Assembly (NCBI GenBank): GCA_016169945.1
Contig: JADLSH010000051.1
Location: forward strand, 1-64,000
Length of the DNA stretch: 64,000 nucleotides
Direction of reading: 5' to 3'
DNA from: Trachythela sp. YZ-2020
Lineage: Eukaryota > Cnidaria > Anthozoa > Malacalcyonacea > Clavulariidae
Shown: piece by piece, positions 1 to 9,449 of the stretch
Layout of the letters: each line of letters starts with the position of its first letter
How positions within the stretch are numbered: position 1 is the first letter of the stretch
Translations under genes and position numbers: made by a program
The notes under the pieces: generated by a model
The model's database searches: none
The model's input: the letters and a program-made list of their open reading frames with translations, nothing else
What the model was told of the DNA's origin: nothing

Positions 1-366
1 CGATTCTCTCTGGGGACTCATGACACTTATGTGAAAAGAGTCGGTCAACGCTCTACCGAAAGTCGTGGTTTTCCGGGTACTCCGGTTTCCTCTCACAGGG
101 AATGTTGACAGGGTGGGTTGGGATAAGCCCCAAACTAACCCGTCCATCGTAGCTGTGCTCCCTGATCAGACATGAGTCATACGGTGGCAGCCAGAGGCGC
201 TTTTAATAAGCCTTCGACTTGATCAAGTCGAGCTGTGTCCTACGTAATTCAGCTCAGCTCTCAGCTGCAAGTAAGGATGATTAGCACACCCCACTTACTC
301 ACACTTACTACATTATAGAAACAAACAATTGTGTTTCCTACCATGACAAAGTTTCTTTCTTCACAG
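1..366. other. Intergenic repeat-like sequence, no gene seen
   Basis: No convincing coding sequence. Positions 72-98 carry the phrase TCCGGGTACTCCGGTTTCCT, which recurs at 12106-12132 and 12199-12225, so at least part of this stretch belongs to a dispersed repeat. The last 15 bases form a good splice acceptor for the exon-like segment that follows. Confidence 0.5.
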
Positions 367-441
367 GTCGTATGCTATCCTGAACAAACCACTCAAGATG
401 ACTACCTCAACTTTATTCAACATCTTACCCACTCGGAGAAG
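367..441 (+). CDS. Unassigned 25-codon exon-like segment
   Basis: A pyrimidine-rich acceptor ending CACAG precedes a 75-base stretch that is open in the frame starting at its first base and ends in GAAG before a GTAACT donor. The translation begins VVCYPEQTTQDDYLNFIQ and has normal protein composition. The length is an exact multiple of three. I do not recognise the protein. It could be an exon of a gene that extends left of the window, or of the damaged WAPL-like gene at 2.7-5.5 kb. It could also be chance, because one short exon is weak evidence. Confidence 0.35.
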
Positions 442-1226
442 GTAACTCCATTTGAAATCTGTGCATGTGGAATTTTTTAATCCGATATAAGTTTTCCCGT
501 AGTTGTTGGGACTTAATGCGGACCTGTATTGAAGTCGTAAAGCAATAAAACCAGCGTATTAAGTAAAAGATAAAACGTTGTATTCACATGCATAGCCACT
601 TTATTCTCCAATTATTGGGTTTTTTAACTTTTAGTATAATATATGATTTCCCAGGGAAACATCGTCACCTCGGCTAATACTTCACCAAAATCCCCCTCGC
701 TCTAGGTCTATCGATGATACGAGGTGACCACCAAGTGCTTAGACTTGCTTTAAGCTTCCCTTTCTCACAAGTTCTTTGCAAAAACAAGTCTACCATATGT
801 TTAGCCTGCGCACAGAGGCCATCGTATGCTGCTCTTTCGCCCTTACTGATTGAGACAGTGTACAGAACTGAATGTGTAATTAGTACATGTATAATTTATT
901 CATGAATAAATCTCTTACCTTGTTTACATTGTGATTCAACAATTCATATCACAATAACGAAGCTCTCTTGGGAGCTTTAAAAAGCGTTTGCCTGCCAGAC
1001 AAAGGACAGGGGGTCAAAAGCTTTAGCTTTGCTAAACAAAGCAAGGGGTCAAAGCTTGACTTAATAGGGCCATTTATTATACGGGAGAAAAGACGCGTTT
1101 TATATAAGACGCGAACACACTCGTATAAATGGTCAAATTCTAATAAGTCGCGATTTAAATAAGAACGGGGGTTCAGACTGGTCCGCACCTATTCGAATTT
1201 GACCATTTATACGAGTGTGTTTGCAC
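442..1226. other. AT-rich intergenic sequence with a 27-bp-stem hairpin
   Basis: No gene supported. The notable structure is an inverted repeat: 1114-1140 and 1195-1221 are reverse complements over about 27 bases (core GACCATTTATACGAGTGTG) with a spacer of about 54 bases. It ends next to the long inverted arm that starts at 1227. It may be a small foldback element or the terminal part of that repeat. Confidence 0.55.
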
Positions 1227-2130
1227 ATGGCAGCCCGTAATCTTAATGGAACCGACGTAGAAACGTCGAAAGACATCATACGCCTGTTGACCACTGCGCT
1301 TGTTTCTTAATATAGACCAGAATAAGGCTTTAAATATATGCATTGTAATGCCATTGCGGTGAAGAGATCATTACGTTCGGTGAAAGACGCCCTGGTGAAA
1401 GTGCGATGAAGAGAACCTCTCTAATTCACTCTGAACTGTGGGAAATGATTTTTGTGTTCAGCACGAAATTTTTATCTGAAAACGTACTTACTAACTTTCA
1501 TCGAGTCTGCAGAACACTAGCTTTTCCGCGAATTTATCCCAGCCATTATACACGGCGATTTACGGTGCGGCGAAGAGAACATGTCTCAAATTCATTCTGG
1601 GAAAATTTTTCATTTCCGAAAAAAAAGGTACCATTTCAAATTGGACAATCTTTATCCAGTTTCTTACCTAGATCAGTGGAGTACACTCCAGTGGTAGTTT
1701 TTCACACCCCGGTTTTGAGATCAGTGCGAAATACCTCCGTACTTCATGTATGACTGTAATATAATTAAATACAAAATATAAGAAAATATGACCCATATTC
1801 CAGCAGTTCTAGTTGTAATATTTTTCTGGTCTTTACTCTATCTTGGAGATTTTGTACTGAAGGTAATGCTTAATATCAATCTTAACAAGATAAGTTGGAT
1901 GTTTTTGTTCCATATTTGCGTATATTTATTTTGCATGGTGACCAACATATAAATGCATTCCATTTTATAATATACTTTCATAACCCCCTTGGGTTAAAAA
2001 AAATTATGGAACCCTCTTGGATGTGTTTTTTGGTAGTTTCCCCATAGGATATCTCAAACACCCCTTAGGAAATATCGTTCTTAGGTTGAAAAACCTAACT
2101 GCAATGGACCAATTCCATAAACCTAATGTA
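1227..2130 (+). repeat. Outer inverted-repeat arm, left copy (pair 1)
   Basis: This stretch of about 0.9 kb is repeated in reverse-complement orientation at about 34000-35019 with very high similarity, down to shared phrases such as GGTACCATTTCAAATTGGAC and AGTGGAGTACACTCCAGTGG. A 115-codon open frame at 1406-1753 (starting MKRTSLIHSELWEMIFVF) recurs as an 88-codon frame in the other arm but is cut by a stop there. I see no known domain and treat it as a chance frame in a repeat. The outer boundary falls at CATGGCAGCCCGTAATC; the right copy continues there into a tRNA-like box B that this copy lacks. The similarity to the partner looks much higher than in the inner inverted pairs, so this pair may be a younger insertion. 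Confidence 0.8.
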
Positions 2131-2719
2131 CCGATCAATTCGAAACTTCAACATCCCCCCCCCGGGCGAACCCCGGGAATTTGAACTTTTTAAAATTTTA
2201 CTTTTCAAATTCCCCGCCCCCTGCGCAAAAATGTGTGGAGAAAGATATAGATGTGGTGAGAACAGAGGAACCAGATGTTGATGAGAAATCAACAGAAATG
2301 AAGGTTGGTGTTGTTGAGAATTGCAGTCGATGTATATTTACTGTGTGCAGTTTTAGCTAAGTAAAGGTGTTTGCAACCCATTAACCTTAACAAAACTATC
2401 TGCCTACTGGGTTCCCAATAGAATTTGGAGTAGGAGGGTTTTTGAGAGAAGTAGGCGGCTATGTGGTGCAGACAGCACCATCTTCCCCGTGACGATTTTG
2501 AAATTTGGACCCTCTAAGATGGCATTTTCAGCCATTTTGGAAAGTTGTCTTGAGAAATGTTAGACCATTATGAAACTAAATTTCCCCTTAATTTTACAAT
2601 GTTTCATCAATATGACACTAGAAGGAGTGACATTCTTTAAAATAACTATGTGTGAAACAATGCTGCAAACATTTGAATATTCACAATGTTTGACTCTTAA
2701 GTGTAATACCTTATTTCAG
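2131..2719. other. Intergenic sequence, no gene seen
   Basis: Contains a C-run at 2155-2164 and an AT-rich remainder. The segment 2650-2700 (CAATGCTGCAAACATTTGAA) is repeated at 4163-4182, just upstream of the second WAPL C-terminal fragment. Duplication of this locus therefore includes intron sequence. Confidence 0.45.
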
Positions 2720-2901
2720 CTCTCCATAAAGCTAGCAAACATGTGGGGGACAGTATGGTTGCATCGTTGAGATTTTACTCTTCTGTGGGGTTAACATACA
2801 TTGTTATGCCATTTTAGGAGAATCAGAACCTCATTCAACAACTTCTACCTGCAAATAGTTTTGATGTACTTGTCAACACACTAAAGACTGGGATTCATTA
2901 A
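2720..2901 (+). pseudogene. WAPL: WAPL C-terminal exons, degenerate copy 1
   Basis: WAPL releases cohesin from chromatin in the nucleus together with PDS5; its C-terminal half is a conserved helical-repeat WAPL domain. After the acceptor TTATTTCAG (ends 2719), one frame reads LHKASKHVGDSMVAS. This parallels the WAPL segment in which a KHMED-type stretch precedes IVASYTALLLGCL. The match breaks down after that point. A second acceptor (ATTTTAG, ends 2817) leads into a frame reading ENQNLIQQLLPANSFDVLV and ending at a stop codon at 2899-2901. This resembles the LLP...F...L...LKKFL segment near the WAPL C terminus. The first exon is disrupted and lies 5' of exons that should precede it, so this is a rearranged partial copy. 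The assignment is from memory of the family and by eye. Confidence 0.6.
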
Positions 2902-3669
2902 ATTAAGGGTAAGTTTATACCCTACATTGTTCCAGGCAATTTTACTCATCAATATAAAAGGGTAACTTTTTGGCCAAAACATTCTTCTTTCATAAAAACA
3001 ATGATTTTCAAGTAGTAAAAACAGTTTTTAGAATTTTTGGTCAGAGGCAAAGGGTCAACCAAAGGATTTGAAATCGGGCCCTGTGGTCCCCCCCCTTTGG
3101 GTATCGATTTTTTTAGACTGTAGTAGACCCAGATTTTTACCCTCTTTGTGGTGATCACTGCAGAACGTGTATAATGATATTTAGTCAAAATAGACTGACA
3201 CGCCTAACCAACCAACTGGTCAACTGACATACTGACAAACCAAGCAACTGAACTAAAGACTGACCAATTGCCGACTGACTGATTGACCAACAAACCAAAA
3301 AACCGATTGACTGGCATATCACCCGCCCCAATGACTGGCCGACCAACCAACACAGGCGGACTTACCGATCGACCGACTAACTGATTGACAAGAGACCTAC
3401 TGAACGACTAGCTGGCCAGCCAACCCACAGACTGACCAACTGCTATTTAATTGACAAACTGCCTGATCGACCAAGGGTTTTTAGCAATTTTTTCATAAAA
3501 TTCTCATTGTGCATTTTCATAGGATCGTTCACCTTGACTAGAATCATGGATGGTTGTCACCCGGGGTACCTGTGCATTTTGACTTGCTGGTATCTCACAT
3601 AAACCATTGGCCAACATAAATAGAACAATCACCATAATTTCCTGTAAAACCTTTGAATACAACATACAG
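2902..3669. other. Intronic or intergenic sequence with degenerate tetranucleotide array
   Basis: Positions about 3195-3475 are a degenerate array built on short ACTGACCA/CAAC words, which reads as GACTGACTGATTGACC and similar. The rest is AT-rich with no supported gene. A C-run at 3089-3096 is followed by a T-rich tract. Confidence 0.5.
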
Positions 3670-3996
3670 ATCGGTTGGCTGAAGAGCTGTTTGATATCCT
3701 AGTCTTGGTAAGTATTAGCAGTTTTCATTATATAGCTATCCAGTATGAATATATTTAATTTAGTTTTCTTCCAGTATTAAATAACACTTGGCCAATAAGG
3801 GATGGCTCTTACTGAACTTCTAGAAAGAACAGTTTGGAACTGATAGAGCTATCCAGTATAAATAAAACTAATTTAGTTCATGGTTGAGCATTACACAATG
3901 CTTCTCCTTCTCTATCTTAGATGATTGTGATGAAGAATTAAAACTGAAACAAGATGGTCTTGAAACAAAAATCTGTAGAAGACGAGATTGGTGAAG
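3670..3996 (+). pseudogene. WAPL: Possible WAPL-domain exons (two short exons)
   Basis: Exon-like segment 3670-3707 follows ATACAG, is open as DRLAEELFDILVL and ends at a GTAAGT donor. Segment 3921-3996 follows CTATCTTAG and ends at a GTTAGT donor; one frame reads DDCDEELKLKQDGLETKI and reaches a stop near the exon end. In WAPL the helix before the LLSLTS block has a D-R-x-x-x-x-L-x-x-x-x-x-L pattern followed by an acidic, Lys-rich linker, which is compatible. The order relative to the clearer exons at 4785 and 5374 is correct for WAPL. Alone these two would be weak; the call rests on context. Confidence 0.4.
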
Positions 3997-4037
3997 GTTA
4001 GTCTTGTCGAGAGTTTTACTATCTGACAGTGTCTCTT

Positions 4038-4105
4038 GTTAACCCATTAGCTTGCAAATTGCACCCTACTTTAGTGTTTCACTCTGTCTAACGCCAGGCA
4101 AATAG
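4038..4105 (+). mobile_element. TTAACCCATTA-type MITE, truncated copy
   Basis: Starts GTTAACCCATTAGCTTGCAA and includes the family core ACTCTGTCTAACGCCAGGCA. Related copies lie at 4368-4430, 32586-32700, 41541-41638 and 42154-42269. The last is complete, with both terminal inverted repeats. This copy lacks the right end. Confidence 0.6.
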
Positions 4106-4185
4106 GATCATGTAAACGTCCACCCTTCCCTCCTTTAGGGTCACTTGTAATGTGTGCGAAACAATGCTGCAAACATTTGAATATT

Positions 4186-4275
4186 GCCTCCAAACTTATG
4201 GGGGACAATATGGTTGCATCGTATGTCACACTTCTCTTGGGATGTGTAGTGACGGATAATAACGTTTGTGATTTT
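4186..4275 (+). pseudogene. WAPL: WAPL C-terminal exon, copy 2
   Basis: One frame reads ASKLMGDNMVASYVTLLLGC followed by VVTDNN. This matches the conserved WAPL block in which VASYTALLLGCL follows a KHMED-type stretch, near the C terminus of the WAPL domain. The nucleotide context upstream (ACAATGCTGCAAACATTTGA) is shared with copy 1 at about 2660. Here the acceptor seen in copy 1 has been lost, leaving GAATATTGCC directly before the coding match. This C-terminal piece lies between exons that encode earlier parts of the domain (3.67-3.98 kb and 4.78-5.49 kb), so the locus has been duplicated and scrambled rather than simply mutated. Confidence 0.68.
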
Positions 4276-4367
4276 TTTATCCTCTTGAAACATTATAGGT
4301 CTTTATATGTTATAGTTAGGCAGAGGCCAATAATTAAGTGTTTTGATAGCCACTGCCAGTTTCTCTT

Positions 4368-4430
4368 ATTAACTCATCAACTGGCAAATGCGCCCAGATG
4401 CACCCAACTTTAGTATTTTACTCTACTAGT
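4368..4430 (+). mobile_element. TTAACCCATTA-type MITE, partial copy
   Basis: Begins ATTAACTCATCAACTGGCAA and continues through GCGCCCAGATGCACCCAACT, TTAGTATTTTACTCTACTAG. This is the left half of the family whose complete copy is at 42154-42269. Confidence 0.55.
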
Positions 4431-4784
4431 TTCAGAAGTTGAAGATATGGGCTTTATTGTTGAGAAGCGTTGTACTAAACGAATTTGACATAGCACTTGT
4501 TTCGGCTTGAATTGCCAGCCGTTGTATACAAGGCGTGAAAATCTGTGATTTGCCGTTGTAAACAGAGCGAGGACCACGTCTAAAACTCCTGTGGGACTTT
4601 AATTATTCGTTTATTTTCATTGCCGTCCTACATGCTTAAGTTATCTACTGATGACCCTTACTCAACCTCTAGAAAGAACAGTTTAGAACTGATAGAGCTA
4701 TCCAGTATAAATATATTTATTTTAGTGTAGTGCTTTTTTCCTAACTTTAGATTTAAACTAAGTGTAAGTTTGTCTTATTTTTAG

Positions 4785-4860
4785 GCAAATACTTACTCGA
4801 CTTCAAGAATCGCATACAATGTTTGTGGATATGGAAAATTTATCAGTTAGTACATTACAA
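4785..4860 (+). pseudogene. WAPL: WAPL-domain exon before the LLSLTS block
   Basis: After TTATTTTTAG the frame reads QILTRLQESHTMFVDMENLS then VSTLQ, before a weak GTTTAT donor. In WAPL the segment immediately upstream of the METLLSLTS block has the same pattern: an amphipathic RRL stretch, a histidine-containing linker, then DLENITTGHL. The following exon (5374) continues with the correct next block, so exon order and phase agree with WAPL. The weak donor is one reason to doubt that this copy is functional. Confidence 0.62.
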
Positions 4861-4921
4861 GTTTATGCCTTTGTGTGAGAGGACAAATGTAGTTTGTTAC
4901 ATCCAGTACTACCATCATGAT

Positions 4922-5306
4922 TAGGGCTGTTCGGTATGTGGTATACCAAAAATATCAGTATGGAATCCAATATCAATATATCGGTACAAGGTTTTCAATC
5001 ATACTGATATACCGAAATTTTTTGGTACATCGAAATTTTCAATATACCGGAATCATCAATTTTGTTGTAGTACAATGTAAAGAAGTAGTCAGTGTCTGTC
5101 TACACTTGTATGCTAGTATCAAATAGGAAATGCCAAATTGATGTGTGAAAAGGTAAATGTTGCTGGAATTCCTTTTTAAAGTTTTTGCAATTTTCATAAT
5201 CTAAATCTCAACATATTAACACGGTCAAAAGACTGGTATACTGATAATATCGGTATAATTTTTCTGGTGCACCAATACCGAAAATTTCTGAAACCGAACA
5301 TTCCTA
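4922..5306. mobile_element. hAT-like MITE with 8-bp target duplication
   Basis: The 385-bp element starts TAGGGCTGTTCGGTATG and ends in the imperfect reverse complement of that (right end read inward TAGGAATGTTCGGTTTC). The flanks are ATCATGAT on the left and CTCATGAT on the right, an 8-bp duplication with one mismatch, which is the hAT signature. It carries no transposase. It sits in the apparent intron between the WAPL exons at 4785 and 5374. Confidence 0.78.
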
Positions 5307-5373
5307 CTCATGATATAATCTGTATTATTATTTTGTAAATTACAAATCAATGATTTCATGTTTTATATTTTAG

Positions 5374-5486
5374 TCAACGTCACTTGCTCATGAATCTTTG
5401 CTATCGTTGACATCAACAGAGAACTGGGGAATGGTTTAAAGAAGAGTTGAGAAAATTGGGAGGACTGGATTATATCGTTGATTTAG
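5374..5486 (+). pseudogene. WAPL: WAPL-domain exon with a one-base frameshift
   Basis: This is the clearest WAPL match. After TTTTATATTTTAG one frame reads STSLAHESLLSLTS. A shift by one base then gives QRTGEWFKEELRKLGGLDYI followed by VDL, up to a GTAC donor. The family block is LLSLTS, a basic residue, then AG-D-WFKEELR-LGGLDHIVD, so the match spans the whole exon. The break is one extra base in the CATCAACAGAG context around 5415. It makes the exon unreadable as assembled. It may be a true pseudogene mutation or an uncorrected read error. WAPL acts in the nucleus to open the cohesin ring; a full protein would need many more exons, and none follow downstream in the next several kb. Confidence 0.82.
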
Positions 5487-5741
5487 GTACAAATTGAATT
5501 TACTGATTATTGCAATAACATTTTGCAAACTTTATTTATATTGGATTGCACTATCAGTTCTAAACTGTTTTCCCTAGAGGTCCATAAATGGCTGTTTCTA
5601 ATTTGTCCTGTGTTTCTACATGAGTTACACAGTGTTCTGCCCAGGACCATGTGAGTGTAAGGTACCTGCAGCTCTGATGACATTACCCCCTCCCACCCTG
5701 TGGACAACTTTTAATACATGATCGAGACTATCTATCTATCT
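5487..5741. repeat. Dispersed-repeat sequence
   Basis: Contains, on the minus strand, the phrase CTCTAGGGAAAACAGTTTAG followed by AACTGATAG. The same phrase is found on the plus strand at about 3823-3845, 4668-4695 and 36443-36470. This indicates a short dispersed repeat family rather than a gene. Confidence 0.5.
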
Positions 5742-5853
5742 ATATACCATACTACAGTATATATACCATACTACAGTATATATACCATACTACAGTATAT
5801 ATACCATACTACAGTATATATACCATACTACAGTATATATACCATACTACAGT
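5742..5853. repeat. 19-bp minisatellite (CCATACTACAGTATATATA)
   Basis: About six near-perfect units of CCATACTACAGTATATATA preceded by a short TATC run. The array is cut off at its right end by the element starting at 5854; a related array resumes at about 6120. Confidence 0.9.
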
Positions 5854-6043
5854 AGGGGCAGATCCAGGCTCATTTGACAGAGGGGGTGCAGATTTTTCGG
5901 TGGGGTTCACCCTTCCGCCACCAGTGCAAATTATGTCAAAAATGTCATAGATCGTGAAAATTTCAGTATGAATTCGTTAATTCTGACTTTTTGTAGGGGT
6001 GTAGTGCGCACCCCCCTGCACCCCCGCAGTAGACCCGCCTATG
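5854..6043. mobile_element. Probable short MITE inserted in the 19-bp array
   Basis: Starts AGGGGCAGATCCAGG and ends GTAGACCCGCCTATG, which are loosely inverted (GGATC/GGGTC cores). Internally GGGGGTGCAG pairs with CTGCACCCCC. It splits two runs of the same minisatellite. The boundaries are estimated and no clear target duplication was found. Confidence 0.5.
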
Positions 6044-6119
6044 TACCACAGTATATGTACGGAAGATGTGCAGTGCACGTGACTTATTCTCTTATTCTGA
6101 ATGAAAACCAGGCTACAGT

Positions 6120-6265
6120 ATATCTATACCATCCTACAGTATATATAGCATACTACAGCATATATATATATATATATACCATACTACAGTATATATATAC
6201 CATACTACAGTATATATATACCATACTACAGTATATATATTATATACCATACTACAATGTATATA
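6120..6265. repeat. 19-21 bp minisatellite, second block
   Basis: Variant units of CCATACTACAGTATATATA with expanded TA runs. Flanked on both sides by a direct repeat of about 60 bp that includes GACTTATTCTCTTATTCTGA (6081-6100) and GTCTTATTCTCTTATTCAGA (6289-6308). Confidence 0.8.
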
Positions 6266-6315
6266 TACCGAAGATGCGCCGCGCAAGTGTCTTATTCTCT
6301 TATTCAGAATTACAT

Positions 6316-6862
6316 TCGGTTACTGAGGGTGCGCAATCGATTTTGGTAAGCTCCCACATTTTATAAGGGAAAGGAGTGTAGTTGTAGCATGAGTAAACTT
6401 TGATTTTGGGCCTTTTATGCTAGTTTTCAAAACCTCGAAAAGTGCCCAACTATGGGGAAAAAGTAAAGGCTAACCCCTTACACATTTTTTTTGACCAAAA
6501 GTTGCAAGAAATTACAGCTGTGTTAAAACTATCAATATTTTGCGTTCGAATTCGAAAAAATAGTTTAGTGTGAAAATGAGTCTGATCATTGGCAAACCAT
6601 ACCGTATTCATTGCCTCTATTATCAGTAGTTTGCCCCATAAACTTTGCACTACCTTGAGATCTCTGAGGCGGTGTGGCCTATTTCAAGATTCTCTGAGGC
6701 GGTTTTCTACTGCGCGAAATTTTTTGATCGAATCGACATTTTTCGGGCGATATTTGTCGAGTTCCACAGGCAATTTCCGCGAGGTGTAAAGCGGACAAAA
6801 AAATCTCATGCTAGACACCTACAGCGAAAGTTGAAACATGGCTCTTGATTGGCTAAACTTTA
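6316..6862. other. No gene seen
   Basis: AT-rich sequence with only short chance open frames. TCTCTGAGGCGGT occurs twice within 40 bp (6661 and 6692). Nothing recognisable. Confidence 0.45.
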
Positions 6863-6928
6863 ATTCGTTCGCTGGCGACTGGCGAAAAAGTTGAAAATTT
6901 TCAACTCTTTCGCCAGTCGCTGCGAATC
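6863..6928. repeat. Hairpin with 23-bp arms
   Basis: 6875-6897 (GCGACTGGCGAAAAAGTTGA...) and 6898-6920 are near-perfect reverse complements with no spacer. Weaker pairing extends outward (ATTCG with CGAAT). Probably a foldback repeat unit. Confidence 0.8.
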
Positions 6929-7032
6929 AAGTAGAATGTCGAAATTCGCCATAAATAACCCTCGCGCATGCTCAGTGACAAATTCGCTCCTTCGCGCGCG
7001 AATTTGTCGCGCGAACTGTAAACCGGCCTTAA

Positions 7033-7242
7033 AGGCCCAGACACACCGGATGCGATTCGGCAACGCGACGCGATTTTTCAGTTTTTAAAAGTAAATAAAA
7101 CCGTCTATGGAAGGAAATTGTAAACGATATGCAGACCAAATAACTCAAACTGTTATAGCGCTTCTGAATATTTGAAAAACATAAAACAGGATCAAAGTTA
7201 TATGTCAGTCAAAATCGAACCGCGTCCGGTGTGTCTGGGCCT
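7033..7242. mobile_element. TTAA-flanked MITE (piggyBac/Kolobok-like)
   Basis: The 210-bp element has long terminal inverted repeats: the left end AGGCCCAGACACACCGGATG and the right end read inward AGGCCCAGACACACCGGACG. TTAA flanks both ends exactly (7029-7032 and 7243-7246). TTAA targets are typical of piggyBac and Kolobok superfamilies. There is no coding capacity. Confidence 0.85.
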
Positions 7243-7639
7243 TTAACGCATTAAAAACAATATGGCATTTCAGCTGATTATGTTATTGTTCTTAATGCGT
7301 TCGGCACACGAGAAGCGCGACGTTTGAAAAAGGCCTGAGTTCCATGTTGAAATTGCAGTTGAATATACTGTATACTTAGGACAGTTTCTGTATGTAGCTA
7401 TACATAAAAATGTCGTGAAAATAATTTCAATATTTTGTGCTACTGTGGCAAACAAACATACACGCTTACCCCTGACGCAAGAATTGGCGATGTCCATTGT
7501 CGGTGGTGTGTAAAATGATTTGTCTGTCGGCAGAGAATACAATAGATGAGCCTAGCCTTTACGCGTTAATCGTAAGGTTCGCGCATCTAATATTGCGCGA
7601 ATTTATTAAATACAAGTTAGGTTTAGCAATTCTAATTTC
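7243..7639. other. No gene seen
   Basis: Short chance frames only. Contains AT-rich sequence with a few CpG-containing words near 7561-7590. Confidence 0.4.
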
Positions 7640-7654
7640 TGTCCTATAAATTAT

Positions 7655-7910
7655 GCTTTGTCAGTAGCCAATGATGACGAAGTTCTTATCAAGGCCAGCC
7701 AATCAATGCCGAGCTCGTGTGACCAATAGAGAAATGCAAATGAACTTTGGCGAAATTGAATATTCAAATTTGAACCTGGGTCGGTGAGTCGATGCCTGGG
7801 CCGAAAGGCAGACATTTTGAGACGAAATATGGCGAGAACGTACGAGTTCAAAATGTCATAAATTTAACTTCGCCTAAACCTGAACTTGGTTATCCTACAT
7901 CAAAGAACAG
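7655..7910 (+). promoter_or_regulatory. CCAAT-rich promoter-like segment with octamer and first donor
   Basis: In order: AGCCAATGATG (about 7666), CAGCCAATCAATG (about 7697), GACCAATAGAG (7721) and the octamer ATGCAAAT (7734-7741). The next motif is GCAGACATTTTGAGACGAA (about 7808), similar to GCCATTTTG, the reverse complement of a YY1-type CAAAATGGC site, in the inverted copy. Finally AAAGAACAG precedes GTGAGC at 7911, a good 5' splice site. Three CCAAT boxes within about 70 bp and a donor some 170 bp downstream suggest a TATA-less promoter with a first exon. This is inference; no product is identifiable. Confidence 0.45.
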
Positions 7911-8162
7911 GTGAGCATTCAAACATATCTTTCTTTTAAACGTTTGCGATTTGTCCTTGTTGATTTATTGCTCATGTTTGGTACGAGTTTTGTACAATTG
8001 TACAAAAACTTGCTCGCCTTCTTCTCCGGTTGGTAAACGAACCGCTCGACTATATTTCGCTTCAATCCCTTTCAATCCATGTCATATTTTGTACTAATTG
8101 TGTTTAGAAACACCTTAGTTTTGATTTGTATAACTCAATATTTGTTTTGCATGCAATTTTAG

Positions 8163-8238
8163 ATGAAATGTTTCACGAGATTTGTTGAAATAAATCGCCG
8201 ACTCGATCAAGACTTTGTCGAATTTGACTTTTGACTTG
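8163..8238 (+). other. 76-base exon-like segment, copy a
   Basis: Bounded by CAATTTTAG and GTAAGT. It opens with ATG and reads MKCFTRFVEINRRLDQDFVE then FDF before a TGA. The copy at 9058-9133 has the same length and is open to its end. The inverted copy (28540-28474) keeps both splice borders but has lost bases and the frame. The protein, if any, is unrecognised. Confidence 0.4.
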
Positions 8239-8530
8239 GTAAGTATGGCCGCCTTAAAATTATTTTCTTGTTTATTGCCGGTTATTCTATTTTACCTTTT
8301 GGTACATTTATTAAAGTATTGAAAACCTAACAGTACCTTTCTCTATATTTTGCATGTAATATTTGCTAAAATTACTCTGAAATACAAAAAAAACAATTTT
8401 CGCACGCTCCTAAACGGCAGCCATTTTGCATGTATAGAAATTACCTTGTTTTAAAATGTTATTGGTACATTCCATTCCGTATCAACAACCAATCATATTC
8501 ACTTCCGGTTATGACTGTCCGCCCCTAATT

Positions 8531-9172
8531 TGTGTCTATAAATTATGCATTGTCAGGAGCCAATGATGAGGAAGTTCTTATAAAGGCCAGCCAATCAATG
8601 CAGAGCACGTGAAGGTGTGACCAATAGAGAAAAACTTTGACGAAATTAAATATTCAAGTCTTCAACCTTGGTCGGTGTCTGGGGCGAAAGGCAGACATTT
8701 TGAGACGAACGTGGCGGGAAGAACGTAGAAGTTCAGATTGTCAGAAATTTAACCTCGCCTGAACAGCTGAACTTGGTTATCGTATATCAAAGAATAGGTG
8801 AGGATTCAAACATATCGTTCTTTTAAACGTTTGTGATTTGTGCTTGTTGATTTATTGGTCATGTTTGATACGAGTTTTGTACAATTGTACAAAAACTTGC
8901 TCGCCTTCGAAGCTTCTTCTCCGGTTGGTAAACGAATCTCTCGACTATCTTTCGCTTCAATCCCTTTCAATCCATGTCATATTTTGTACTAATAATGTTT
9001 AGAAACACCTTAGTTTTGATTAGTATAACTCAATATTTGTTTTACATGCAATTTTAGATGAAATGTTTGACGAAATTTGTTGAAATAAATCGCCGACTCG
9101 ATCAAGACTTTGTCGAGTGTGACTTGCGACTTGGTAAGCATGGCCGCCTTAAAATTATTTTCTTGTTTGTTG
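8531..9172 (+). repeat. Promoter-exon unit, copy b
   Basis: Direct copy of 7640-8279. The CCAAT boxes are retained but the octamer is deleted (GACCAATAGAGAAAAACTTT). The first donor is at 8798 (AGAATAG then GTGAGG). The second exon is at 9058-9133 with acceptor CAATTTTAG and donor GTAAGC. Confidence 0.8.
9058..9133 (+). other. 76-base exon-like segment, copy b
   Basis: Starts ATG after an acceptor and stays open through the 76 bases as MKCLTKFVEINRRLDQDFVE then CDLRL, ending at GTAAGC. Compared with copy a, the downstream stop is absent. No family recognised; too short to decide whether it codes. Confidence 0.4.
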
Positions 9173-9449
9173 CCTTACCTAACTTGAACGTCCTGTAGCT
9201 ATGAAAATGTTTCTAGACATTTTAGTGAAGTTTAAATTTGTGATTTTTGCAATAGTTTGCCGTATGCCTTTAAGTTAAGCAAAAACGCCAAGTGAACTAT
9301 TTTGTGGTAAAAGCACAGCTATTAATTTGGAAGACTATGGTTATTTGTCTGACTCCGGTTATCCAATATCTGAATACAGATACGAAATAAATTTTGATAG
9401 TTTTCAAAATGTTCCAGTTTATTGCTTGCACGTTTGACGTTGGCATTCT

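Larger units (their letters stand above)
7640..8279 (+). repeat. Promoter-exon unit, copy a (inverted pair 2, left)
   Basis: About 640 bp repeated in direct orientation at 8531-9172 and in reverse-complement orientation at about 28470-29060. All copies share CCAAT-type boxes, a GACATTTTGAGAC or GCCATTTTG motif, a splice-donor-like site and a short internal exon with AG and GT borders. The plus-strand copies are about 891 bp apart, so they look like a tandem duplication. Sequence drift is larger against the inverted copy than between the tandem copies. Confidence 0.8.

Noticed and set aside
1406..1753. 115-codon frame as a gene
   Set aside because: The inverted copy is interrupted after 88 codons, has no known domain, and the frame lies in a repeat.
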